A stretch of 64,000 nucleotides of DNA, taken from NCBI GenBank assembly GCA_902790625.1, contig CADASP010000015.1, positions 1-64,000 on the forward strand. The letters run 5' to 3'. Below are positions 15,640 to 24,176 of this stretch, in pieces (within the stretch, counting starts at the first letter, position 1; each line of letters opens with the position of its first letter). Under the pieces are notes generated by a model. That model saw nothing but the letters and a program-made list of their open reading frames with translations. It was not told where the DNA came from and did no database searches. This stretch comes from an uncultured Prevotellaceae bacterium (GTDB taxonomy: Bacteria; Bacteroidota; Bacteroidia; Bacteroidales; Bacteroidaceae). Position numbers and translations under genes: made by a program.

Positions 15640-18258
15640 TTAAATGTTTTCGATGACGGCGGTCTTCACCCAGCCCTCACGACCGTCGGGCAGATGTATC
15701 TGCTTCCAATCAGTCATGGTGTCGTCAGTGATGTTGACCTTGGTGCCAGCGTGGAGCGTGAATTCATCGGTGCCATCATCGGAAGGGATGTTCTTCACAA
15801 CGACAACGGGCTGCATCACTATGGCTGCGTCGTGGCTGTGGAGCATCCGCTTCTGCTGGAAGGCAAAGAGATTGCCCAGCAGGAACACCACCAACAGGAT
15901 AAGCGACCCGAAGAAGGCGAATCGGCGCAAACGTTCAGCATAAGAGAAGAAATAAACCAAAAGCAGCACCACCGCCACCGCCAAGGCTCCCAGCGCCACA
16001 TAAGCCCAGGCATCGACGCTGACAAGCGTCACCAGCGAGCGATACCACGTCACAAAGAACATCTCGCGTTCAGGCACTATCTTGTCCTCGGTCTTGGAAC
16101 AGGCAAGCTGCAGGTTGAAGCGTATGTCGTCGTCGGAAGGCTGCAGGCGCAGGGCACGCTCGTAGCAAAGGATGGCGCACGCCATACTGTCGAGGCGGAA
16201 ATAGGCATTGCCCAGATTGTAATAGAGATGGGCGCTGCCACCACCACTTGCCAACAACTTGCCATACATCTCAATGGCCTCCTCGTACTCCTCGTTGTTG
16301 TAGGCTTCGTCGGCCTGAACCTTGGTGACAGACTGGGCTGCGCTTGACAACGATGAGAGCATGAGCACCACCATGAGCAGCAGGTGAGCCTTGCCGGCAC
16401 TCTTCACTTTGTTCTTCACATTCTCTATTTGCTCTATCGCGGTGATAGACAATTCGTAGACCTTGTTCATATTGCCCTGCGGGTCGCCGGGTGCATATCG
16501 CACAAACTCGCACTCGTCGATGGCTTCGATAAACTGGTTGGTGACTTGCTCGCCCACTCCACGCTCCAGCAACTGCTGACTGATGTTCTGGCGCGACAGT
16601 TGGCTCACGGGAATGTTCAGCTTGTCGCCCACATAGCCCCAGAGCGCACGCAGGGTCTCGTCGTAGAACTCGCCGGGCTTCCCTTCGCGCATCAGCTTGG
16701 CAGCCTTGCGCAAACGGCGCACCGCCACCTTGTTGGCACGACGGCCTTTCGACTTCACCACGTCGGCTTGCTGGTTGCTACGGATGCGCAACACCACAAA
16801 CAGGACAATAAACGCCAGCACGAGAAGAGCCATCACGGCGAAATAGGCCGTTGACGCAAAGAAGGCAACGCCCTGGCGAGCCGACTTGTCGACACCCATC
16901 TTGATGGGGTGGATGTCGCCCTTGGTGGTGGCCTCAACGCTCGAAAAGTCGTGGACTGCCGAAGCGGTTCCTTCGCCCTTGAGCACCTCAAGGCGGAACG
17001 AGTCTGTCTGCACCGTGCGATAGGAGTGGCTGCCCGAATCATAGTAGGTGAGACGGGCAGGAGGAATGGTGAACACACCCTTGCGCTGAGGAACGGCCAC
17101 AAACTCATAGCCGACGCTGCCGTTGAGGCCCTCGGCAGTGAGTTTGAAATCATCCGTTTGCTTGGTGTCGTAGGTGTCGAAGCCTCGTGGGAAGGCAATG
17201 ACGGGCTGCTTGAGCATGTTCAGGTTGCCACGGCCTTCCACCTTCACCGTGATGGTCACCGGGGTGTTCTCCTTCACCTGCTGCTTGTCCATCTCGGCAC
17301 TGATGCTGAAGCGCCCCACCCCACCCGAGAAATCGGCGGGCTTGTCGGCCAACTCGTCAACCTGAATGTCAACAGCGGGAGCCGTGAGCATCCTGGCCAC
17401 TTCGCGATAGCCCGACGTGAAGGGGTCGAAGGGGTCGTAGGCCACATCCTCGCGCACATAGCCCTTCATCTTCTGAGCGGGTATCTGTAGTCGTCCTGCC
17501 TTCTGGGGGTAGATTACATACTGCTGCCAGTCGACCGTCACCAGCACACGCCCATTGATGGTCTCCACCTTCTTGCTCTTCTGCTGGGTGTCGTTATAAG
17601 GCTGCATATACACATTCTGCAATTCCAGATTGATGGCATCAAGGTTAATGACGGGCACGTCGGGATGCCAGCATACCTTGTAGGTGAGGAGGAACGGTTC
17701 ATACTCGGTGACGCGCCGCTTGCTGGGCACAACAGAAATGAAGAACTCGCCTCCCTGCGCTGCTGAGGCACGGCCCCCCGCACCACCGCTCTGCGGGCTG
17801 TTGGCAGCAATGACCTGTACTGTTAGCGGCTGCGAATGAATGGTCTCGCCATGGGTCTTCACGCTGGCAGCGGGGATGGTGAACTTTCCCGTCTTGCTGG
17901 CCGAGAGCACATAAGTGAGCGTAAGCGTCTGCGTGGTCTTGGCGCTGCCATTCACAATGACCGTGCTGATGCTGGTCGACTGGTTGGGGCCTATCAGAAC
18001 GTCGAGGGCATCGGGGATGGTGCCCAGACGGAAATTGCTGGCATCGGTGGTGTTGAGCACATAGCACAACTTGAAGTTCTCGCCTACATGCACCACAGGC
18101 TCCACCTCGCCAGTGAGTGTGTAGCTCTGCGCCACCACGTGGCTCACGAACAATGAACAATGAACCATGAGCAATGCCATCAGCACGGCCCATCGCCTAC
18201 GTGTCATCATAGTCCCCATGTCACGCATATTCGCTATATCGTCTTTATCATTTATCAT
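15640..18258 (-). CDS. batD: BatD-BatE fusion protein
   Basis: An 872-residue envelope protein. After a signal segment (about residues 24-44) comes a BatD-type beta-rich region to about residue 450 (SYTLTGEVEPVVHVGENFKLCY…, PQKAGRLQIPAQKM), then a membrane helix (about 466-490). The second half is BatE-like: membrane segment near 628-643, TPR repeats (about 650-720, YNNEEYEEAIEMYGKLL), two membrane helices (about 745-800) and a C-terminal SH3-like domain (815-872, DGREGWVKTAVIENI). In most Bacteroidales these are two genes. Several ATGs lie near the start, so the exact start is uncertain. It is the last gene of the bat operon. Confidence 0.9.
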   Translation of the reverse strand: MINDKDDIANMRDMGTMMTRRRWAVLMALLMVHCSLFVSHVVAQSYTLTGEVEPVVHVGENFKLCYVLNTTDASNFRLGTIPDALDVLIGPNQSTSISTVIVNGSAKTTQTLTLTYVLSASKTGKFTIPAASVKTHGETIHSQPLTVQVIAANSPQSGGAGGRASAAQGGEFFISVVPSKRRVTEYEPFLLTYKVCWHPDVPVINLDAINLELQNVYMQPYNDTQQKSKKVETINGRVLVTVDWQQYVIYPQKAGRLQIPAQKMKGYVREDVAYDPFDPFTSGYREVARMLTAPAVDIQVDELADKPADFSGGVGRFSISAEMDKQQVKENTPVTITVKVEGRGNLNMLKQPVIAFPRGFDTYDTKQTDDFKLTAEGLNGSVGYEFVAVPQRKGVFTIPPARLTYYDSGSHSYRTVQTDSFRLEVLKGEGTASAVHDFSSVEATTKGDIHPIKMGVDKSARQGVAFFASTAYFAVMALLVLAFIVLFVVLRIRSNQQADVVKSKGRRANKVAVRRLRKAAKLMREGKPGEFYDETLRALWGYVGDKLNIPVSQLSRQNISQQLLERGVGEQVTNQFIEAIDECEFVRYAPGDPQGNMNKVYELSITAIEQIENVKNKVKSAGKAHLLLMVVLMLSSLSSAAQSVTKVQADEAYNNEEYEEAIEMYGKLLASGGGSAHLYYNLGNAYFRLDSMACAILCYERALRLQPSDDDIRFNLQLACSKTEDKIVPEREMFFVTWYRSLVTLVSVDAWAYVALGALAVAVVLLLVYFFSYAERLRRFAFFGSLILLVVFLLGNLFAFQQKRMLHSHDAAIVMQPVVVVKNIPSDDGTDEFTLHAGTKVNITDDTMTDWKQIHLPDGREGWVKTAVIENI

Positions 18259-18288
18259 TTTTTATAGTCATTTAAGCCGCTGGCCGCA

Positions 18289-19047
18289 TCACCAGTTCTT
18301 CTCGTTCTGCTGCCGCTGTCGAGACTGTTTCTGCATGCGCTCGTCGATGTTCTTTCGAGTTTGCTTCTCGCGCTGCTCGGCAGCATTGAGCATCTGCTCT
18401 ATCCATTCTTGGTTTTGCTGTTGCTCCTGCTGAGGAGGCTGTTGCTGTTGCTGCTCCTGGTTCTGTTGGTTCTGCTGTTGTTCCTGTTCCTTCTTTTCTT
18501 TCTTCTGCTGGTCGCCATTCTGGTCTTGCTGGCCCTGGCCTCCTCCCTTCGGCAGCTGTCGCTGGCAGAGCACCAAGTTGTAGCGCGCCTCGTCGTCGTT
18601 GGGGTTGTTGCGCAAAGCCTGCTTGTATGCCTCGATGGCTTGTTGCAGCTGCTGGTATTTCTGCTGGTCGTCGCCACTCTGGTTGGCCCTGATTTGGTGC
18701 ATCACACCCACATTATGATAAGCCATGGAGCGGCGCAACGGATTCTCCTCGGCATCGCCAGAATGGAGGAAGAGGCCAGCCATCACCGAGTCGCGACGGG
18801 CGTCGGGCTTCATGATTTTCCATTCATCGGGAAACATCGAGGTGCCCAGATTATAGTTGACGAGCACGTTGGCACTGTCAATCTCGAAAGCTTTGCGATA
18901 TTGCTCGTATGCCTTGTCGCGCTGGCCCAAGTGCATCATGCGGTTGCCACGCTTCACATGGCGTCGCACATCCTTCACGCTTTGGGCCTGCGATATGGCA
19001 GAGCCGAGCAACATCAAAAGACTCAAAATGAGGTAGAATCGTTTCAT
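18289..19047 (-). CDS. batC: BatC-like TPR protein
   Basis: A 252-residue protein with a signal peptide (MKRFYLILSLLMLLGSAISQAQS), TPR repeats (residues about 30-150, QRDKAYEQYRKAFEIDSANVLVNYNLG) and a C-terminal tail very rich in Gln, Glu and Asn (about 175-245). The position between the VWA protein BatB and BatD/E fits BatC. It is probably a periplasmic scaffold of the Bat complex. It overlaps batB by four bases, indicating translational coupling. Confidence 0.9.
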   Translation of the reverse strand: MKRFYLILSLLMLLGSAISQAQSVKDVRRHVKRGNRMMHLGQRDKAYEQYRKAFEIDSANVLVNYNLGTSMFPDEWKIMKPDARRDSVMAGLFLHSGDAEENPLRRSMAYHNVGVMHQIRANQSGDDQQKYQQLQQAIEAYKQALRNNPNDDEARYNLVLCQRQLPKGGGQGQQDQNGDQQKKEKKEQEQQQNQQNQEQQQQQPPQQEQQQNQEWIEQMLNAAEQREKQTRKNIDERMQKQSRQRQQNEKNW

Positions 19048-20075
19048 CGCTTGAATAGTTTTAATTTCCTGATAGCAGGGTTCTGACGGTCGAGGATGAA
19101 GATTTCAATGATAAGCAACAGCAATGCGAGCAAGCCCACAGCTTGGAACTGCTCGTCGAAATCGCTGTACTGCGTCGACTCGGCCTTCTCCAACTTGTCG
19201 AGCGCCTCCTCGAGCTGCTTTTGCGCCGTGGCGTTGTTCTCCACATGGATATAGGCACCGCCACCAGCCTTGGCCACATCGGCACACATCTGCTCATTCA
19301 GACGCGACATCACCTGCTGGCCTGTGTTGTCAATCATATATCCATTTCCGTCAGGATTGGGCACCAAAGCGCCCTTGGCCGAACCGATGCCCAGCACATA
19401 CACATTGCGGCCTTCCTCCTCATGAGCCAGGCGGGCAGCCTCAACGGCCTCGCCCTCGTGGTCCTCGCCGTCGGTGATGACGATGATGGCTTTGCCCACA
19501 TGTTCACGTTGCGTGAAGCACATACTGGCCGTACGGATGGCAGCTGCCACGTCGGTGCCTTGATGACGAATCATCGAGGGGTCGATGCTATTCAGAAACA
19601 TCTTCGCCGAGACGAAGTCGCTGGTGATGGGCAACTGGATGAAAGCATCGCCGGCAAACACCACAAGTCCGATGCGGTCGTTGCTGAACTTGTCGATGAG
19701 CTTCGTCACAATCATCTTGGCACGCTGCATGCGGCTCAGCTCACCGTCGCTGGCCTTGTCGACGGCCCGCATAGAGTTGCTCACATCGATGGCAATAATA
19801 GCCTCGATGCCGGCCTTCTGCTTCTGGCTGATGCTCTTGCCAAACTGAGGGCGGGCCAGCATCACGATGAGCAATGCAAGGGCTCCTTCGAGCAGCCAGA
19901 ACTTCAGGCCGGGACGCCAGCGCGACACCAAAGGCATCAGCTGGCTCACCAAATCGGGGTCGCCGAACTTGCGCAAGCGTTTCTTTTGATTGCGGTAAGT
20001 GAGAAAGCGTATCAAGGCCAGCAGTACTACGACTGCCAGCAAGTAAAGATATTGTGGGTCTTCAAATCTGAACAT
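19044..20075 (-). CDS. batB: BatB-like von Willebrand factor A protein
   Basis: A 343-residue membrane protein with N-terminal helices (about residues 7-24 and 55-75), a VWA domain with the MIDAS motif DVSNSM (about residues 97-102) and the later ITDGED, and a C-terminal membrane helix (about 312-330). VWA proteins with metal-ion adhesion sites bind partner proteins. It touches batA by one base (ATG/stop overlap) and batC by four. It is known from Bacteroides bat (aerotolerance) loci; the molecular role is unresolved. Confidence 0.93.
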   Translation of the reverse strand: MFRFEDPQYLYLLAVVVLLALIRFLTYRNQKKRLRKFGDPDLVSQLMPLVSRWRPGLKFWLLEGALALLIVMLARPQFGKSISQKQKAGIEAIIAIDVSNSMRAVDKASDGELSRMQRAKMIVTKLIDKFSNDRIGLVVFAGDAFIQLPITSDFVSAKMFLNSIDPSMIRHQGTDVAAAIRTASMCFTQREHVGKAIIVITDGEDHEGEAVEAARLAHEEEGRNVYVLGIGSAKGALVPNPDGNGYMIDNTGQQVMSRLNEQMCADVAKAGGGAYIHVENNATAQKQLEEALDKLEKAESTQYSDFDEQFQAVGLLALLLLIIEIFILDRQNPAIRKLKLFKR

Positions 20076-21076
20076 TACGGTATCCTCCTGAAAATGGTTA
20101 TTCTGAGTAGGATTTCGAGCAGCAAGGCAATGATGGCAGCCAGCACGAGGTTCTGATAGACATCGTGCACCTTGCTGTAGCGCTGTACGTCGAGCTTCGA
20201 CTTCTCCAACTTGTCGATGTCACTGTATATCTGTCGCAGCTCCTCGGCATTGGTGGCACGATAGTAGCGTCCGTTGGTGGCCTGTGCAATCTTGCGGAGC
20301 GTCTCCTCGTCGATTTCGTTGGGCAAATAGAGGTGCTGCACGGTGCCGCCAATGGTCATGGGGCGCATGGCCGAGCCGTCGGCACCCACACCAATGGTGT
20401 AGATGCGAATGCCCAAGGAGCGGGCCATGTCAGCGGCCGTGAGCGGCGATATCTCGCCATAGTTGTTGCTGCCATCGGTAAGCAGGATGACCACACGGCT
20501 CTTCGCATTCGAGTCCTTCAGACGGCTCACGGCATTGGTGAGGCCCATGCCAATGGCGGTCATGTCGATGATGGCACCACTGCCTACATAATTGCTGGAG
20601 TTCTGAAGGAGAGAGAGCAGCGACGAGTGGTCGATGGTCATGGGGCACTGAGTGAAAGCCTCGCCCGCAAAGACGGTGAGGCCAATGTTGTCGTTGCTAC
20701 GGTCGCTGATGAACTCTGCCGCCACCTTCTTCGCCGCCTCGATGCGGTTGGGTTCGATATCCTCTGACAGCATCGACGACGAGACGTCGATGGCCAGCAT
20801 GATGTCGATGCCCTCGATGGTCTGCTCCTCCCACGAGTTGCGCATCTGAGGTCGCGCCATTGCCAGCACCAGTAGCGTGAAAGCCACAATGCGCAGCACG
20901 GCTTGCACAGGCATCAGCCTGACACGCCAAGTGCGCTGCGCCCGTTGCAGGGCGAAGGTGTCGGCCATGCGTATGGTAGGCTCCGTCTTCTTGCGCCACA
21001 TCACATACCATAATATATAAGGTATGATGAGCAGCAGCAGAAACAGGTATTCTTTATTCGCAAATTCTATTTCCAT
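20075..21076 (-). CDS. batA: BatA-like von Willebrand factor A protein
   Basis: A 333-residue protein with the same plan as BatB: N-terminal membrane helices (about residues 8-24, 58-75), VWA domain with DVSSSM (about 95-100) and LTDGSNNYG (about 200-208), and a C-terminal helix (about 310-328). It lies 3 bp after the preceding membrane protein gene and shares one base with batB. Confidence 0.93.
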   Translation of the reverse strand: MEIEFANKEYLFLLLLIIPYILWYVMWRKKTEPTIRMADTFALQRAQRTWRVRLMPVQAVLRIVAFTLLVLAMARPQMRNSWEEQTIEGIDIMLAIDVSSSMLSEDIEPNRIEAAKKVAAEFISDRSNDNIGLTVFAGEAFTQCPMTIDHSSLLSLLQNSSNYVGSGAIIDMTAIGMGLTNAVSRLKDSNAKSRVVILLTDGSNNYGEISPLTAADMARSLGIRIYTIGVGADGSAMRPMTIGGTVQHLYLPNEIDEETLRKIAQATNGRYYRATNAEELRQIYSDIDKLEKSKLDVQRYSKVHDVYQNLVLAAIIALLLEILLRITIFRRIP

Positions 21077-21079
21077 GTC

Positions 21080-22195
21080 TTAATATAAGAGTAAGTCGTA
21101 CATCATCCATCCGACGTATGCCAGCAGGGCCACTGCCGCCACAGCAGCAACGGCGACGGCGGCGATGAGCACCTTTCGCATCTTGCGGCTCTGTTGTTGC
21201 TCCTCGGTGAGTTCAGGTTTCACTATCTCCTCTGTGGGCACATTCTCCTGCTTCGTCTGGTTGATGAAGTCGATGGCACTCACCAGGTTGGCATCATTCT
21301 CGTTGATGAGCGTGGAATACTTGGCAAACTTCACCAAGTCGGCAGTGGTGAAGAGCTGTCGCAGTTCGTCGAGCGACTTGGGGTCGTCGGTCTTCATCAG
21401 GCGCTCAATGATTTCGCTGCTGGTCATCTCCATAGCGTTAAATCCGTAGCGCTCATTGATATACTGTCGCAGCGTGTCGGTAAGCCGGGTGTAGTATTCT
21501 TTCGGATTCTCATCGCTCACCATCTTCTCCGCCTTTATTTCATCGATGGCCTTCATGGCCTTCTGGTGCGGCGGTATGCGCTTGACAATCCTGATGCGGA
21601 CGACGATGGGCTTCTTGCTCCTCAGCCGGGCGATGAGCCACATAGTGAGCAGCAGCAGGGCCACGGCACAGAAGCTCAAAGCCAACACCTTTCCCCACTC
21701 ATCGTCTTTCCAGCTCATGGGCAACTCCTGCACGTCCTTCGGTCCATAGTATTTCTCGAAGTTGGTGGTGTCTACATCAACGGTGTAGACCTGCAATGCC
21801 AGCTGGCGTGTGGGGTATTCCTTTCCGCTGATGCGCACAGGGATGGGTGGCAGAGGATAGACCGTGTCGTTGAACGAGGTCAGGATATAGTTCACCTGAT
21901 GGCGCATCATCCCGTTGGGTTCTTCCACGGCTGGTTCTTCTATGGCCTCCAGCACTTCAATGCCGCTGGGCATCAGCAGTGCACGTGGGAAGTCGACGCG
22001 CGCCGTGTCCTTGGCATGTGCGGTGACCGTGATGGCCACCTGCTCGCCCACCAGCATCTCCATGGAGCTGATTTTCGACTCCACGCTCTGTGCCATCGAT
22101 GAATTGACGAGCAGCGCTGTGCAAGCCACGAGTGCCATCAGCATTCTCGTCAACCTGATTCTTCTTGCTTCTTTCCGTTTTCTATGATGGTTCAT
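21080..22195 (-). CDS. bat-operon membrane protein with beta-rich N-terminal domain
   Basis: About 371 residues, start taken at MNHHRKRK; an ATG 21 bp upstream is also possible. A signal peptide (MLMALVACTALLVNSSMAQ) is followed by a beta-rich domain (about residues 45-150), a membrane helix (about 177-196) and a helical cytoplasmic part (KAMKAIDEIKAEK, LRQYINERYGFNAMEMTSSEII) ending with a second helix (about 347-365). It occupies the position between DUF58 and BatA where such a BatD-related or DUF4381-like protein is usual. Exact role unknown. Confidence 0.85.
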   Translation of the reverse strand: MNHHRKRKEARRIRLTRMLMALVACTALLVNSSMAQSVESKISSMEMLVGEQVAITVTAHAKDTARVDFPRALLMPSGIEVLEAIEEPAVEEPNGMMRHQVNYILTSFNDTVYPLPPIPVRISGKEYPTRQLALQVYTVDVDTTNFEKYYGPKDVQELPMSWKDDEWGKVLALSFCAVALLLLTMWLIARLRSKKPIVVRIRIVKRIPPHQKAMKAIDEIKAEKMVSDENPKEYYTRLTDTLRQYINERYGFNAMEMTSSEIIERLMKTDDPKSLDELRQLFTTADLVKFAKYSTLINENDANLVSAIDFINQTKQENVPTEEIVKPELTEEQQQSRKMRKVLIAAVAVAAVAAVALLAYVGWMMYDLLLY

Positions 22196-22217
22196 AACAA
22201 TTCTCACTTTCCACATC

Positions 22218-23093
22218 TCACTTCATGCCCCTTCTGTTGAACAGCAGGAGCAACTGCTTCACATAGTCATCGTCGGTGGCAATGCTTACATTGTCGACCC
22301 CACTTTTGGCAAAAGCCTCCTTCAGGTCGTGCTGTCGCCGCAGCCAATGCTGTCGCCATGCTTCGCGCACGGCCTTGCTGGCAGTGTCGACGTATTGCTC
22401 ATAGCCTGTCTCGGAATCAACGACCTTCATCAGCCCTATGTTGGGCAATTCGGTGGCCAGGCGGTCGTAGACCTGTATGGCACAGACGTCGTGCTTGCGG
22501 TTGGCAATGGTGAGCTGCTGCAGAAAGTCCTGCCTCACGTAGAAATCGCTCAGCACGAATGCCGTGCACCTGCGCTTCGACACGCTGGTGAGGAACTCCA
22601 AGGCCATGGCCACGTCGGTGCGACGACTCTCAGGATGGAAGTCGAGCATCTCGCGGATGATATACAGGATGTGCTTGCGTCCCTTCTTCGGGGGTATGTA
22701 CTTTTCTATCTTGTCGGAAAAGAACACCACTCCAATCTTGTCGTTGTTCTCGATGGCCGAGAAGGCCAGCGTGGCGGCAATCTCGGTGGCCATGTCGCGC
22801 TTCATCTGCCGTCGTGTGCCAAAGTCGAGCGAGCCGCTGACGTCGATGACCAGCATTACGGTGAGTTCGCGTTCCTCCTCAAACACTTTCACGTAAGGGC
22901 GGTTGAAACGGGCGGTGACGTTCCAGTCGATGTCGCGAACATCATCGCCATACTGATATTCGCGAACTTCGCTGAAGGCCATGCCACGCCCTTTGAAAGC
23001 CGTATGATATTGGCCTGCAAAGATGTTCGAGCTGAGACCTCGTGTCTTGATCTCGATTTTCCTGACTTTCTTCAGTATTTCGCTTGTTTCCAT
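22218..23093 (-). CDS. DUF58 domain protein
   Basis: A 291-residue soluble protein. The RGMAFSEVREYQYGDDVRDIDWNVTAR stretch (about residues 35-62) is the DUF58 signature and VIDVSGSLDFG (about 83-93) is a VWA-like metal site. These proteins accompany MoxR ATPases and VWA proteins. It lies downstream of moxR with a 74-bp gap filled by ACTATAG repeats. Confidence 0.95.
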   Translation of the reverse strand: METSEILKKVRKIEIKTRGLSSNIFAGQYHTAFKGRGMAFSEVREYQYGDDVRDIDWNVTARFNRPYVKVFEEERELTVMLVIDVSGSLDFGTRRQMKRDMATEIAATLAFSAIENNDKIGVVFFSDKIEKYIPPKKGRKHILYIIREMLDFHPESRRTDVAMALEFLTSVSKRRCTAFVLSDFYVRQDFLQQLTIANRKHDVCAIQVYDRLATELPNIGLMKVVDSETGYEQYVDTASKAVREAWRQHWLRRQHDLKEAFAKSGVDNVSIATDDDYVKQLLLLFNRRGMK

Positions 23094-23114
23094 TTCTTGG
23101 GGATGGGCTGTACT

Positions 23115-23159
23115 GCTATAGAGGCTATAGAAACTATAGATACTATAGAAACTATAGAT
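23115..23159. repeat. ACTATAG tandem repeat between moxR and the DUF58 gene
   Basis: Units of the form ACTATAGA with one to three extra bases repeat about five times in the only sizeable gap of the bat operon. The same ACTATAG word appears in the spacers of the GC-rich palindromes. Confidence 0.8.
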
Positions 23160-23167
23160 GGCCTGGT

Positions 23168-24166
23168 TTAAGGCACTTCCACCTTGTTGATGATCTTGGA
23201 GATGATTTCCTCGCTGCTGACGTTGCTGGCCTCGGCCTCGTAGGTGAGTCCGATGCGGTGGCGGAGCACATCGTGTGCCACAGCACGCACATCCTCGGGC
23301 ACCACATATCCGCGCCGTTTGATGAAGGCGAAGGCACGTGCAGCCTTTGCCAGGTTGATGCTGGCACGTGGCGAACCGCCGAAGCTGATCATGTCCTTCA
23401 GCTCCTTCAAGCCATAACGGTCGGGGTAGCGGGTGGCAAAGACGATGTCGGCCACATACTGTTCAATCTTCTCGTCGAGATAGACCTCGTTCACCACCTT
23501 GCGAGCCCTCAGGATTTCATCGACGGTGGTGACGGGGCTCACGCGTGGCAGTCCTTCGCCAGCAATGTTCTCACGTATGATTTTCTTCTCTTCCTCCAAT
23601 GTGGGATAGCCGATGACTACCTTCAGCATGAATCGGTCCATCTGTGCCTCTGGCAGCGGATAGGTGCCCTCCTGCTCAATGGGGTTCTGCGTGGCCATCA
23701 CCATGAAGGGAGCTGGCAGGTCGAAGGTTTCGCTGCCGATGGTGACCTGCTTCTCCTGCATGGCCTCGAGCAGTGCGCTCTGCACCTTTGCCGGAGCGCG
23801 GTTGATTTCGTCGGCCAGCACGAAATTGGCAAACACGGGGCCTTTCTTCACCAAGAACTTTTCGTCCTTCTGCGAATAAATCATAGTGCCGGTGACGTCG
23901 GCGGGCAACAAGTCGGGGGTGAACTGTATGCGACTGAAGGTGGCATCGATGAGCCTCGACAGGGTGTTGATGGCCAATGTCTTGGCCAATCCGGGCACGC
24001 CCTCCAGCAGGATGTTGCCATCGCTGAGCAGACCTATGAGCAGCGAGTCTACCAAGTGTTTCTGTCCCACGATGACACGGTCCATGCCAGTGGTAAGATT
24101 TGTGAGGAACGAACTTTGCTGTTCGATTCTGATGTTAAGTTCTCGAATGTCAATATTTTCTGCCAT
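23168..24166 (-). CDS. moxR: MoxR-family AAA+ ATPase
   Basis: A 332-residue cytoplasmic ATPase. Walker A is EGVPGLAKT (about residues 58-66), Walker B is FVLADEINRAP (about 115-125), and TQNPIEQEGTYPLPEAQMDRFM (about 157-178) is the MoxR sensor/arginine region. It probably acts as a chaperone for the VWA proteins BatA/BatB encoded downstream. It starts 11 bp after the HU-membrane fusion gene. Confidence 0.95.
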   Translation of the reverse strand: MAENIDIRELNIRIEQQSSFLTNLTTGMDRVIVGQKHLVDSLLIGLLSDGNILLEGVPGLAKTLAINTLSRLIDATFSRIQFTPDLLPADVTGTMIYSQKDEKFLVKKGPVFANFVLADEINRAPAKVQSALLEAMQEKQVTIGSETFDLPAPFMVMATQNPIEQEGTYPLPEAQMDRFMLKVVIGYPTLEEEKKIIRENIAGEGLPRVSPVTTVDEILRARKVVNEVYLDEKIEQYVADIVFATRYPDRYGLKELKDMISFGGSPRASINLAKAARAFAFIKRRGYVVPEDVRAVAHDVLRHRIGLTYEAEASNVSSEEIISKIINKVEVP

Positions 24167-24176
24167 GACTGTTATA

